The notes under the pieces are model-generated. The model was given only the letters and a program-made list of their open reading frames with translations, searched no databases and was not told where the DNA came from. A stretch of 64,000 bases of DNA from JAAYBQ01 sp035403465 (lineage in GTDB: Bacteria > Spirochaetota > UBA4802 > UBA5550). Location of the stretch: contig DAONFG010000002.1 of the NCBI GenBank assembly GCA_035403465.1, positions 124,001 through 188,000 on the forward strand, in the 5' to 3' direction. Shown in pieces: positions 1 through 9,181 of the stretch (position 1 is its first letter; every line of letters begins with the position of its first letter). The position numbers and the translations under genes are program-made.

Positions 1-30
1 AAGTAGCAGCCCGGACATACAGTATAATAA

Positions 31-58
31 AAAAACCCTTCGCAGGAAGGGTTTTTTT
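31..58 (-). terminator. Intrinsic terminator after the thioesterase gene
   Basis: A perfect hairpin (AAAAACCCTTC, loop GCAG, GAAGGGTTTTT) lies just past the stop of the minus-strand thioesterase gene. T-runs on both strands mean it could act in both directions, so it may also end a plus-strand transcript entering from outside the window. Confidence 0.85.
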
Positions 59-68
59 ATCGTCAGTT

Positions 69-557
69 TCAGATACTGCAGTTCAGTTTCCCGGCCTGTA
101 CAGCCTCCAGCCTTGCGCGTTTCCTCTCCTGTGCCTCGCAGTTTCTTCTTTTCTCGTCGTCAGTTTCAAGGATCAGCGGCGGAATTGGTTTCGGCCTTAG
201 CTTTTCGTCAAGGGAAACAAACATAAGGTATGCGGAACCTGTGTGACGAACCAGTCCTGTTACAAAATTTTCCGCTTCAACACGTACCCCGATCTCCATG
301 GAGGTCCTGCCCACAAAATTTACGCTGGCACTGACTCTCAGAAGGTCACCTACAAACACGGGACTGTGAAAGTCAACACGGTCAATCGATGCTGTAACCG
401 CATTTCCACCGGTGTGCCGGACAGCGACTATGCCCGCAGTGTTATCAATAAGTTTGAGAATTACTCCCCCATGAACATTACCTGCAAGGTTTGCGTCCTG
501 GTGTGTCATCTGCTGTACAACTGTAACGCTGCTCTCTTTTACTGTTTTCCCTTCCAT
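69..557 (-). CDS. Acyl-CoA thioesterase, hotdog fold (YciA/BACH-like)
   Basis: The 162-residue product has the length and motifs of single-domain hotdog acyl-CoA thioesterases, which hydrolyse acyl-CoA to free acid and CoA in the cytoplasm. The active-site region NLAGNVHGGVILKLID lies at about residues 23-38, followed by the strand ASIDRVDFHSPV near 56-67. The C-terminal 35 residues are charged and rich in Arg and Lys, typical of the tail of this family. The ATG is preceded by GGGAGG at 7 nt. The gene stands alone, with a terminator directly behind it. Substrate chain length cannot be read from the sequence. Confidence 0.85.
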   Translation of the reverse strand: MEGKTVKESSVTVVQQMTHQDANLAGNVHGGVILKLIDNTAGIVAVRHTGGNAVTASIDRVDFHSPVFVGDLLRVSASVNFVGRTSMEIGVRVEAENFVTGLVRHTGSAYLMFVSLDEKLRPKPIPPLILETDDEKRRNCEAQERKRARLEAVQAGKLNCSI

Positions 558-685
558 ATCAGTCCTCCCGAGAACTTTAATGATATATTAAATAACAATT
601 TTCGATAAACTTTCATGATTATATCCGGCTTTAAACTAAGCGTGGAATAAGCAATTATTACTATGTATAAGTATTTAATTTAATG

Positions 686-2734
686 TTAAAACATTTTGCC
701 ATTAAGCCCCGGTTTTTTACTCATTGCAAGAAGAATGTCTCCCGAATAATCAGCAGCCATGGCGCCTGTCCCTCTCCTGAGTACCGATACAATCCCGCAC
801 CTTCCGCACCCGCCTATGAATATGCCGTATCCGCAATGGCTGTTTGTGCCTGAAATCACTGTACCGGTCTTCCCCCAGGCAGAGAGCCGCTTGTAATCCT
901 CCAGGCGTGCGCCGTTGCCGTTACTGCTGCTGTGACTTCCGGTGCCGATTGTCATTGTGGCGCAGAGCGCGTCGCGGATTATGCTGAATTCATCGGCCCT
1001 TACTTTTTTTCTGAAAGAGAGAATCATCCTGTCTGCGGACTCTTGCGGTGACACAAGCATCGCGAGGTGCACAAGGCCCTTTATACTTACGGTGAGCCTG
1101 AAATCGAGTCCTGCAAGCAGAGATGCGAATTCCCTTTCATTGTTTACAGCCGGGAGATCGATGTCAATTCCCGTTTCCTTTACAAAGCTCTTTACCCACG
1201 CGCTGTATTTTTTCATATCGATTGCGGAGTATAACGAAGCAAAGTAGAGGTTGCACGAATTGTATACTGCGCTGCGCAGGTCCATTTCGCCATGGCCTCC
1301 GGGTTCCCAGCATTTTTCAGGAAGGTTTCTGTCGGAACGGTCTGCTGTACACCTGAACCTGTGGTTATAAAAAAGGTCTTTCCTTTCCGAGGCAAGGTAA
1401 AGCACTGTTACAAGTTTTGACACGGATCCGAAGGGAATACGCCTGTTCAGGAAAAGTTCCTGCTCACGGGTTTTTGCAGTTACGCCGCTCTGCAGATCAA
1501 ATGTGACAAACCTGTGGTAGTGATAAGACTCTGCGCCTTCCCCGGTATTGTATTTTATCCAGGGATAGTAGTGTTCCAGTATCTCGTAACGCGAGTAACC
1601 TTTGGCTGCCAGCTGTACAGCGCCCTCGATGCTCAGTCCTGCACAGTGCCCCAGGCCCGATCCCCTGAACATAAAGATGCCGTTCCCACAGCGCACCTCG
1701 TAGTTGTTGCTTTTGATAAAGCTCCAGCCCTTAACCCTGTTTATTATAAGACGGAATGTTTCGGGTGCAATGCGGTGCGGTCCCTCGTAAGTTTGAAGTA
1801 TCATTGCCTCCTGCTGCACTGAATAGTTTATCTGCACCGCCTTTATTTTTATTGCTGCATAAAGTATCGAGTTAAGATCGTCGGAACTGATATCGGCTTT
1901 CCATGACGGGTAGAGTTTCCTGCTGAGCGTAAAGTTTTCGCTGTATATGATGTCGGGCACAGGTTGTTCCCTGACATCGATACCTGCGCTGAATACTTTA
2001 CCAGTGAGTATTATACCCCCGCCCGATGACCCGAAAAATACCCTGCTGCCGCACTCCGCGTTTATTGTTACCTGATCATTGAAGGTGAACCGGCTGCGTC
2101 CCCTGTAGCCCTGGCAGCATGTAAGGTCGCAGAAATGAGCACCGTTATGTTTAGCCCCCTCCCGCGCCGACAGTGACCGGGCCAGCACCGCGTGAGCCAG
2201 TGCGTAGAGCGCCTCGGCCTTTGTTTCGTTATAAACTCCAAGTTCGGCTGAAGCAGAGTCTACAGCGTACTGCATAATATTTTCGGTAATTATGAACTGC
2301 ACGTCGCGGCCTGTACATATTATTTCAAGCGGCAGGGGGTAGCGCCTGGTCTCTCCCTGTGCGCTGAAAGTAAAAACCGGATCCGGTCCGTCACCGGTTA
2401 TTATGGTCCTGCCGCTGCTCAGCTCACTGCCTCCGCCCGTAACAGCAAACATGCCGTCTATGAAGCGGACTGTAAGTCTCCTTAAAGAAAAGGTTCCATT
2501 AACTGTTTCAGCGCATGCACCTGCAGGGAAGTCCAGCACAAGGGATTGTGACCGGCCCTCTTTAAGTTCACGCAGACTTTTCGAGATGATCATGATACGT
2601 ACGCTTCTCCCGGCAATGCCCTGCACGCTGCTCTCTGCAGCAACAGGAATACCGGGCGAGAAAAGAGATACAGCCGGCAGAATAACCGCCGCCGCTATGC
2701 GCATCAGCCGGATTTTATTTATCTGCCTGAACAT
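686..2734 (-). CDS. SpoIID/LytB domain fused to a penicillin-binding transpeptidase domain
   Basis: A 682-residue exported protein with an N-terminal signal or anchor (hydrophobic residues about 11-32). Residues about 150-400 match SpoIID/LytB glycan-cleaving domains: the helix EALYALAHAVLARSL, then FCDLTCCQGYRG, and GSGLGHCAGLSIEGAVQLA followed by EILEHYYP. The remaining third carries all three motifs of a penicillin-binding serine acyltransferase: SVSK (S437 approx.), SCN (about 491) and KTGT (about 621). I therefore read it as a murein lytic domain joined to a transpeptidase or carboxypeptidase. It overlaps the upstream alpha-2-macroglobulin gene by 20 bases, so the two are one operon. In Proteobacteria the partner of such macroglobulins is PBP1C (PbpC), with a glycosyltransferase domain instead of SpoIID. 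Catalytic function is inferred from motifs only. Confidence 0.85.
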   Translation of the reverse strand: MFRQINKIRLMRIAAAVILPAVSLFSPGIPVAAESSVQGIAGRSVRIMIISKSLRELKEGRSQSLVLDFPAGACAETVNGTFSLRRLTVRFIDGMFAVTGGGSELSSGRTIITGDGPDPVFTFSAQGETRRYPLPLEIICTGRDVQFIITENIMQYAVDSASAELGVYNETKAEALYALAHAVLARSLSAREGAKHNGAHFCDLTCCQGYRGRSRFTFNDQVTINAECGSRVFFGSSGGGIILTGKVFSAGIDVREQPVPDIIYSENFTLSRKLYPSWKADISSDDLNSILYAAIKIKAVQINYSVQQEAMILQTYEGPHRIAPETFRLIINRVKGWSFIKSNNYEVRCGNGIFMFRGSGLGHCAGLSIEGAVQLAAKGYSRYEILEHYYPWIKYNTGEGAESYHYHRFVTFDLQSGVTAKTREQELFLNRRIPFGSVSKLVTVLYLASERKDLFYNHRFRCTADRSDRNLPEKCWEPGGHGEMDLRSAVYNSCNLYFASLYSAIDMKKYSAWVKSFVKETGIDIDLPAVNNEREFASLLAGLDFRLTVSIKGLVHLAMLVSPQESADRMILSFRKKVRADEFSIIRDALCATMTIGTGSHSSSNGNGARLEDYKRLSAWGKTGTVISGTNSHCGYGIFIGGCGRCGIVSVLRRGTGAMAADYSGDILLAMSKKPGLNGKMF

Positions 2735-5700
2735 CTATCACCAGCGGAAGGGTCCATCCCTGTATCGATTCCTCGTACATGCATCCGATCCTTGCGGGCC
2801 TCATTATAAATGAACCTGGAAGTTCCGCCCGGATTATATATGCCACTTCGTATTCCTGGCCCTTCCTGATCCCGGTAAAAAAGAAGACCATGCGGTTGTC
2901 CCTGCGCTCTACGTGGGAATAGGGCTGCCCGCCGTTATAGGCACTCTCCTTCACCACTTCGAAACCCGAAGGGAGGTAATCTTCAAGCACCATGAATCCG
3001 AAGTCCTCCTGCGCCGTAAAGCGTACCCGTACAAGCAGCTCGTCTCCTGTAACGACCGTGCTCTTCTCTTCAACCGGTTGGGGCACAAGGTATTCCTGCA
3101 GCTTCATGTCCTTTACCCTGTTCAGGAAGAATATATCCCTGCGCGCCGAGACTCCGTTTGAAAGACCCTTGATGTTCCGCTTTTCAGATTTCATGAAAGA
3201 GAAAAGACCTTCAGGCTTAAAGATGTATGTACCCTTCACAGTTGCTGTGAATGTCGTATCACCGGATGCTTTTCCCGATACGGTGATTTTGTAAGAATCA
3301 GCTTTTTTGCCTGCGGGGAGTTTTATAATCTTCACCAGGTTATTCATGCTCTTTTCAGAATCAAGGTTATACCTGAAATCCGCGATCTTTTCACCGTTCA
3401 GGGAGAACGAAATATTCCCCTCAGGTGTAAAGCCGGTTTCTTTCAGCGAAAGATACTCGCACATGGCCATGACAACAGTGCCCGTGGTTTTTGTGGAAAC
3501 CCAGCGGTCCCCTGAAAACCTTTTTGAAAGCGAAGTATACGCCTTTGCGGCCAACTCCCCGGTATCGCCTGCAAGTACAAGCGCCGAGAGCACATGTGCC
3601 GTGATCTCTGTGGGTCCGCCGGCCCATCCCCAGCTCTGGCCCCTGCCGGCAGTCCAGTAGACACCGCTTGAATCATACATCGCTGTATCATATATTTTTT
3701 TCTTTAATGACGGGATTATCTTCCGGATTTCAGATGACTCAAAATCATCTTTCGCGCCCTTCAAATGCAGTGTTGCGGCCTTGATTAAATTTGCCGCCAT
3801 GTATGCGTTGATTTTTTCGTCACCGGCAAGCTGTTTAAAAATCTCATGGTTCCACCTGCCGTATAACGAGTAGATGTAAAGCAGGTATGAAATTTCATCA
3901 TTTGACTGTATTTCACGGTTTTCAAACATCCTTTCTATCGCAGCAAGACCTGTATCGGCAACAGACCGGGTTATGCTGTACCCGTGAGCCTGTGCAGTGT
4001 GCAGTGCGAACATGGCAAAACCTGTAGTGTACCCGTTCCCCCTGTCCCCTTCCCACCAGCCCCATGAGCCGTCATAGTTCTGGAATTTCTCAATCCTTTT
4101 TATTCCATCTTCAACACTCGAAGCAAGGTTATCTTTGAGGCTCCCGGGGACAAGTCCCGTGTAGTTTTCATTATCCATCAGGTTCATGAGTACAATGTTC
4201 GGTATGAACCTGTTTATGGTCTGCTCAAGGCACCCGTATTCGTAGGCGCTCATGAATTCTACCGCACGTAACATCTGCACTACCGGCGAAGGATTCACGG
4301 TGATTACAACCTGTTCCGGCATAAACTCAAAGTCTTCGTCACCTTTGACAGGCTTGATCACCAGATCTTTCGTGCTGCCCATGTCTCCTGATGCGCTTAT
4401 ATTATATGCGATGCCGCGTCTTTCCACCGGGATCTTGTGCCTGACAGCGTCCCCCTTACCACCCTGGACTGTACCACTGAACTCCACATCGAGTGTCTCT
4501 TTCCCTTCTGGCACGTCGATTGAATAAAACTTGTCTGCAGATCCGTACCCGGGCAGGCTTACCTTGAAGTCCGTCACAGGCGCAGACACCTTTTCATTTA
4601 TCTTCATCTCAGTAGCAATATTCTCGATACCGGCCCCTGTGTTATTGTTCACGATCCCTATAAGCCACACCCTGTCCCCTTCGATAAAAAATCTTGGTTT
4701 CCCGGTGCGTACAACGATATCCTGCGTTGTAAGAAATTTTTTTCTTTCCTCTCCCATCATGCCGGACTGGTCGTGACCGCGAGCCGTGAGCCTCCATGTT
4801 GTAAGGTTGTCGGGAAGGGTAAATGAAACGGCCGCTTCACCTTTCGCGTCGGTGCGGATCGATCCTTCCCAGAATGCCGTATCCCTGAAGTTTTCACGCA
4901 CCTTCAGCGTGCTGTCCTTGGCCGCGCCTGCAAGCAGTGTGATCGGATAGGAGTATGACGTGAGCACCCAGTTTGAAATCTTCGAATAGAAGAACGATGA
5001 TATCTCCGGCGTGCTGTCCCGTCGTATTGAATAGATCGATTCATCTACCGCGGATAAAGATATGTCCGCCTGCACCGGTTTGCCCGATTGGTCTGCGGCT
5101 TTTATCTTTATTACGGCCTTATCGCCGGGACCGTATTTCTCTTTATCCGGAATGAGTGATATGCTGAACTTCACATCCTCTGTCGGCAGGCTTACCTCGG
5201 TGTCCGCGGTGTAAAGGGCACGCCCGCGCTGCATCGCAGCGCGGATAAAGAGGTTCGGCGCGTAACCGGATTTGATTTTAATCTTAACCGGTACAACATT
5301 TTTATCCATCTTCACAACACGGTATTCGTAGATATCGCGTCCCTCAACTGTTAGAAGCACATAGGAATCGGTGTACCTGCTCTTCAGGAGACATGTAACC
5401 TCCCCCTCCCCCGGCAGCTCGGACTTGTTAACCGAAAGCTCAAGGTTCCTGAACTTCGAATCCGCGTTCCCCCCTGCGCTGTTATAAATCCATATTACCC
5501 GGGACCCTGTAATGAGGTTGTCACGGGAGTCCTTGCCCTGAGCTGTAATATCAAACTCACCGTCAACACCCAGGTCTTTTGGAATTGTAAATTCTGCGCG
5601 CCCGTCCTTGCCCGTGGTAATCTTTTTAGTAAAGTAAGGCCTGCTGTCATGAACATAGACACGTTCGACCGGTTTCCATATATACCGGTAAAGGTTAAGT

Positions 5701-8060
5701 TCAAGGCTGACGCTTACGGGTTTTCCCGCGTGGGACAGCGTGACCACCGTGACTTTCTTCTCCACTGTTGATCCGAAAAAATTCTCTTCAGGAATTATCT
5801 GAACGTAAAACTCGCCGCGGCCCACACGCACATCCCGCTGCGAGGTAATGGTCACGTTGGACTTGTCCGTAACCGATGCCTCAAGCGTGATGATACGGTC
5901 ATAAGCCATGTTCCCTGCAGCCACCTTCAGCACAACTGAACCGGAGGAGTCGGTGTACTTATCCCCCTCCAGCTTTATGCGCGAGTATGAACCGTTCCCT
6001 TCGTCACCGTAATAAGCTTCATCGGTTTCAGTCTTTTTTTCGTAGAACCTGAACTTTACGTGCGCGTTACTTAAAGGTGCCCCGAAAAAATACTTTGTAT
6101 CAACCTTGAACTCAACGGTATCGCCGTTAATGTAGAAGTCCTTTACCGGGTTTATCTCCACGAGGAATTCAGGCTTGCGGTACTGCTCAACGTAGAATGA
6201 ACCTGAACCGTAAAGGTCATCGGCCTTGAATCCTGCATTGATAGTGAAGTATCCAAGCTCTGAAGATTCAGGGATCACAACACTTCCGGTCGCAGTTCCC
6301 CATTCATCCAGCTTAACAGAATCCGACACCAGCGGTGCTGAATAGGACTTACCCAGCGAATAGCAGATTGTCTCATTCTTAATGGGTGTAAACTTTTTGC
6401 CCATTCGTTTCGCTATGATTTTAAAGAATACTGTGTCCCCTGACCTGTAGACCGGCCTGTCAGTGTATATGTAGAATTTGTCTTTTTCCGATTTGTAGTA
6501 GTCAGACCTGCCGGCCCTGCAAATGGCATAACTGCCGTCAGGCGATATGGTGAGAACAGAAATATTCCCAGACTTAACATTATCCGCCCTGAATATTCCG
6601 TTCTCATCGGTCTTACCCCTGGCAATAGTTTTAACAGGAAGATCCTCAACCTGTATGCCCTCATCGATCGAATAATCGTGCTGTACAATTTTACGCTCGT
6701 CCTGGTCATATAGGACAACAGTCACGTCTTTAACCGGGTTGTTCTGTACAAGGTCAGTAACATAAACAGTGAGGTTTTCCGGCGCCCTCTTTATAACTGA
6801 GCCGATATTAGTCACTGTGAAGAACTCCCTTGAAACTACATCCCCCTTTCCTTTTACCTCTATACAGTATCCGCCAGACTGAAGAGGCGTATTAATTTTC
6901 ACGGAGTAATACATCCACTCATAAGGCTGAAAGTCCTTAACGGACTCCTCCCATTCAGTAACAGCCTTGAATCCCGACTTCACCGGATCGATCTTTTCCG
7001 GTTCCCGCTTACCGGTGAGAAAAATATCGACCGGCATCTTCCATATTTTAACCTTTACCGTGTCGAGCTTCAGGGTACGCAGGTTGAATTCGACTTCGCG
7101 TCCCGGTGTGAACGTGTAGCGGTACGAACTGATTTTTATTTCAGGCGGCTTTGACTTTACGGTGAACTTTTTATCAGAAACATTTTTCCCTTCGTCAATG
7201 CGCACCGTACCCGCATCCTTCTGATAAAATCCCTGGTGCGACAGTGTGATTTTATATGTGCCGGGCTTCAGGTCCTCAAGAATAAACGACCCGTCCCTGT
7301 ATGTAACATTTGAATAGCTGTAACGCCCCTCTGCAGTAATGTTGATGTTAACCGCAGGCGCGTCGATCTCTTCAATCATAACTTTCCCTGACAGCGAGGC
7401 GGGCCTGTACATCACCATGTTGAACCTGAAGGTCTCCCCGGTCTTGATCCTGTTAAGGCTTGCGCTTTCGCTTATGTACCCGGCCTTCGAAAAGTAGAGA
7501 ATGTATGATCCGGGGTAGAGTTTTTCCAGCCTGTAGTTTCCCTTGCTGTCTGTTTTAACAAATCCCGGAGTTCCCGATTCCGAGCCGTAGTCCTCGTTGT
7601 AATTGTTAATCTTTATCTCTGCATCACTTACAGGATTTCCGGCGGAGTCCTTAACGCTGCCTGTAATGACAGACTCGGTGAGCAGCTGCACATCTTTTTT
7701 TGAAGAAGTAATATTCGCTGTTTCAGCAAAAGTAACGTAGCCTGGAGCCGTAACCTCGATGTCGTACCTTATCTGCGCGATAAAGTCATCTATCCTGTAA
7801 TGTCCCCTGCTGTCAGTAGTGGTCTTGTAGTAGCCCACTCCCCGGTTCGAGTTCTTGATCTCGACCACCGCTCCCTTCACCGGTTTTTTTGTGTTTATGT
7901 CTGTAACAGTTCCCTCGAGGTACTTTATCTTTTCAATTTCGGGCGAGTCACCGTAGATCCTGGTGTCTTCCTGGCTCTTAACATCAGACAGGGAGCCTGC
8001 AATCACGAGTATTAAAACTGCGATCAAAGAACCCGGAATTACTCTACTGAACTTTTTCAT
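2715..8060 (-). CDS. Bacterial alpha-2-macroglobulin with intact thioester motif
   Basis: A 1781-residue secreted protein, probably periplasmic. After a signal peptide (residues 1 to about 29, no lipobox cysteine) come three carboxypeptidase-regulatory-like beta domains (about 45-120, 130-215 and 220-295), each with the pattern G-x-V-x-D, then TD-x-G-x-Y/F, then P-G-x-Y. The macroglobulin (MG) domains follow, then the bait region and alpha-2-macroglobulin core. The thioester motif GCLEQT sits near residue 1275, with the helical thioester domain after it (DGSWGWWEG, WGWAGGPTEIT). Such proteins trap attacking proteases by covalent linkage. E. coli YfhM is a lipoprotein; this one seems to be soluble or held by another route. 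The ATG has CGGAG at 8 nt. It is translationally coupled to the SpoIID-transpeptidase gene. Confidence 0.93.
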   Translation of the reverse strand: MKKFSRVIPGSLIAVLILVIAGSLSDVKSQEDTRIYGDSPEIEKIKYLEGTVTDINTKKPVKGAVVEIKNSNRGVGYYKTTTDSRGHYRIDDFIAQIRYDIEVTAPGYVTFAETANITSSKKDVQLLTESVITGSVKDSAGNPVSDAEIKINNYNEDYGSESGTPGFVKTDSKGNYRLEKLYPGSYILYFSKAGYISESASLNRIKTGETFRFNMVMYRPASLSGKVMIEEIDAPAVNINITAEGRYSYSNVTYRDGSFILEDLKPGTYKITLSHQGFYQKDAGTVRIDEGKNVSDKKFTVKSKPPEIKISSYRYTFTPGREVEFNLRTLKLDTVKVKIWKMPVDIFLTGKREPEKIDPVKSGFKAVTEWEESVKDFQPYEWMYYSVKINTPLQSGGYCIEVKGKGDVVSREFFTVTNIGSVIKRAPENLTVYVTDLVQNNPVKDVTVVLYDQDERKIVQHDYSIDEGIQVEDLPVKTIARGKTDENGIFRADNVKSGNISVLTISPDGSYAICRAGRSDYYKSEKDKFYIYTDRPVYRSGDTVFFKIIAKRMGKKFTPIKNETICYSLGKSYSAPLVSDSVKLDEWGTATGSVVIPESSELGYFTINAGFKADDLYGSGSFYVEQYRKPEFLVEINPVKDFYINGDTVEFKVDTKYFFGAPLSNAHVKFRFYEKKTETDEAYYGDEGNGSYSRIKLEGDKYTDSSGSVVLKVAAGNMAYDRIITLEASVTDKSNVTITSQRDVRVGRGEFYVQIIPEENFFGSTVEKKVTVVTLSHAGKPVSVSLELNLYRYIWKPVERVYVHDSRPYFTKKITTGKDGRAEFTIPKDLGVDGEFDITAQGKDSRDNLITGSRVIWIYNSAGGNADSKFRNLELSVNKSELPGEGEVTCLLKSRYTDSYVLLTVEGRDIYEYRVVKMDKNVVPVKIKIKSGYAPNLFIRAAMQRGRALYTADTEVSLPTEDVKFSISLIPDKEKYGPGDKAVIKIKAADQSGKPVQADISLSAVDESIYSIRRDSTPEISSFFYSKISNWVLTSYSYPITLLAGAAKDSTLKVRENFRDTAFWEGSIRTDAKGEAAVSFTLPDNLTTWRLTARGHDQSGMMGEERKKFLTTQDIVVRTGKPRFFIEGDRVWLIGIVNNNTGAGIENIATEMKINEKVSAPVTDFKVSLPGYGSADKFYSIDVPEGKETLDVEFSGTVQGGKGDAVRHKIPVERRGIAYNISASGDMGSTKDLVIKPVKGDEDFEFMPEQVVITVNPSPVVQMLRAVEFMSAYEYGCLEQTINRFIPNIVLMNLMDNENYTGLVPGSLKDNLASSVEDGIKRIEKFQNYDGSWGWWEGDRGNGYTTGFAMFALHTAQAHGYSITRSVADTGLAAIERMFENREIQSNDEISYLLYIYSLYGRWNHEIFKQLAGDEKINAYMAANLIKAATLHLKGAKDDFESSEIRKIIPSLKKKIYDTAMYDSSGVYWTAGRGQSWGWAGGPTEITAHVLSALVLAGDTGELAAKAYTSLSKRFSGDRWVSTKTTGTVVMAMCEYLSLKETGFTPEGNISFSLNGEKIADFRYNLDSEKSMNNLVKIIKLPAGKKADSYKITVSGKASGDTTFTATVKGTYIFKPEGLFSFMKSEKRNIKGLSNGVSARRDIFFLNRVKDMKLQEYLVPQPVEEKSTVVTGDELLVRVRFTAQEDFGFMVLEDYLPSGFEVVKESAYNGGQPYSHVERRDNRMVFFFTGIRKGQEYEVAYIIRAELPGSFIMRPARIGCMYEESIQGWTLPLVIDVQADK

Positions 8061-8114
8061 AATAATCTCCGATGTGGTTATGTTTATTCATAAATTATTG
8101 AGGACTATCCCTAT

Positions 8115-8258
8115 TGTCATTCCGGCCGGAGCAAAGCGTAGTGCCGGCGGCTTTCAGATGCCCCCTTGCGGGAAATCTTCATTATACAATCAGTTTATCA
8201 GTTAACCCGTTGAGTCATACGGATTCCGGTATTTGCTGATAGCAAAACCGGAATGACA
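8115..8258. repeat. MITE-like intergenic element with 11-bp terminal inverted repeats
   Basis: The 144-base segment begins TGTCATTCCGG and ends CCGGAATGACA, a perfect 11-bp terminal inverted repeat. It fills most of the gap between the AMMECR1 gene and the macroglobulin gene and has no coding potential that I can see. Ends of this kind are typical of small mobile or palindromic intergenic repeats. I see no second full copy in the window. Confidence 0.6.
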
Positions 8259-8294
8259 GATGAGTATAAATTAACCTGCGAAATCCGTAAAAAT

Positions 8295-8885
8295 CTATCT
8301 TATCGTTACAGCTCTGAACTTTGAATACCTGCAGTCGTTTTTTTCCGCAAGGGCAGTTACCCTTGACAAAGTCCTGAATTCAGCGGGAACGATCACTCTA
8401 CCCGGCTGATCATCACATTCAATAAACATTCCGAAAAGAGCAATGTCAATATTATTTGGATCATCAACGGGTTCAGGGTACGATGTCAGGGTTACTATAA
8501 TTTCGGTATCTTCAAGTTCAGCGGATTCTATGGGCCTGTAGCGCGGGTCAAGGTAGAGCGCGCCCCTTAGGTACTGCAAAAATATTTCTTTTGTGGATGC
8601 CGGCTCGTGGTCAAAAGCGCCGTAGCATCCGCGGACCTTTCCTCTCCTGACCAGGGTAATGAACATGCCCGCGCGTCCTGAAAGTTCAGGAAGTTCAAAC
8701 TGGAACGCCGGGTCAGCAGTTTCGCCGTTCAGGCTGCGGAACGCACATTTTTTAAGCCATACTAAAAGTTCACGGCTTGCAGGTGTATGTGAAAATTTAT
8801 TCCACTGGTCAAGTGCCGGGATTTCTGCACTGACAACTGACAGCGCAAATATAATGATCAGGAGCAGTGACAGTTTATTTTTCAT
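8295..8885 (-). CDS. Exported AMMECR1-domain protein
   Basis: A 196-residue protein with a clear signal peptide (hydrophobic residues 5-20, cleavage near VVSA-EIP) followed by an AMMECR1 domain. The domain hallmarks are VRGCYGAF (the family's LRGCIG motif) near residue 84, YRPIESAELED and the beta-strand IIVTLTSYPEPV. Most AMMECR1 proteins are cytoplasmic and of unknown biochemical role, so the signal peptide is unusual. It lies upstream of the macroglobulin operon on the same strand, separated by a repeat element, so co-transcription is possible but not shown. No function should be assigned beyond the domain. Confidence 0.8.
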   Translation of the reverse strand: MKNKLSLLLIIIFALSVVSAEIPALDQWNKFSHTPASRELLVWLKKCAFRSLNGETADPAFQFELPELSGRAGMFITLVRRGKVRGCYGAFDHEPASTKEIFLQYLRGALYLDPRYRPIESAELEDTEIIVTLTSYPEPVDDPNNIDIALFGMFIECDDQPGRVIVPAEFRTLSRVTALAEKNDCRYSKFRAVTIR

Positions 8886-8987
8886 TAGACCAGGAGTTAA
8901 GGAATATAAATTGAAAAGTCAACGGATATTTTAAACAGAATATACCTGTATACCCTGAATTTTCATGGTTGGGCCAGTATACATTCT

Positions 8988-9096
8988 GTCACTGCGAGGT
9001 ATGAAATACCGTGGCAGTCTGTTTATGGGATTAACAATTTTATTAAATTTAATACATTTCTGCCTGAGCAGATTGCTTCACTGCGTTCGCAATGAC
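8988..9096. repeat. Palindromic intergenic repeat, copy A
   Basis: The segment starts GTCACTGCGAGG and ends TTCGCAATGAC, near-perfect inverted ends. It shares blocks in the same order with a second copy at 20476-20645: GTCACTGCGAGG, CCGTGGCAGTCTG, and AGATT(G/A)CTTCACT followed by CGTTCGCAATGACA. It is noncoding and lies just upstream of the WalJ-like gene. Confidence 0.7.
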
Positions 9097-9181
9097 ACCT
9101 GCAAATCTTATCATACACTGTTATATATCATCTTTTATAAAACGCTTGACTGATGTTTTCAGAAGGTATTACATTCACTAT

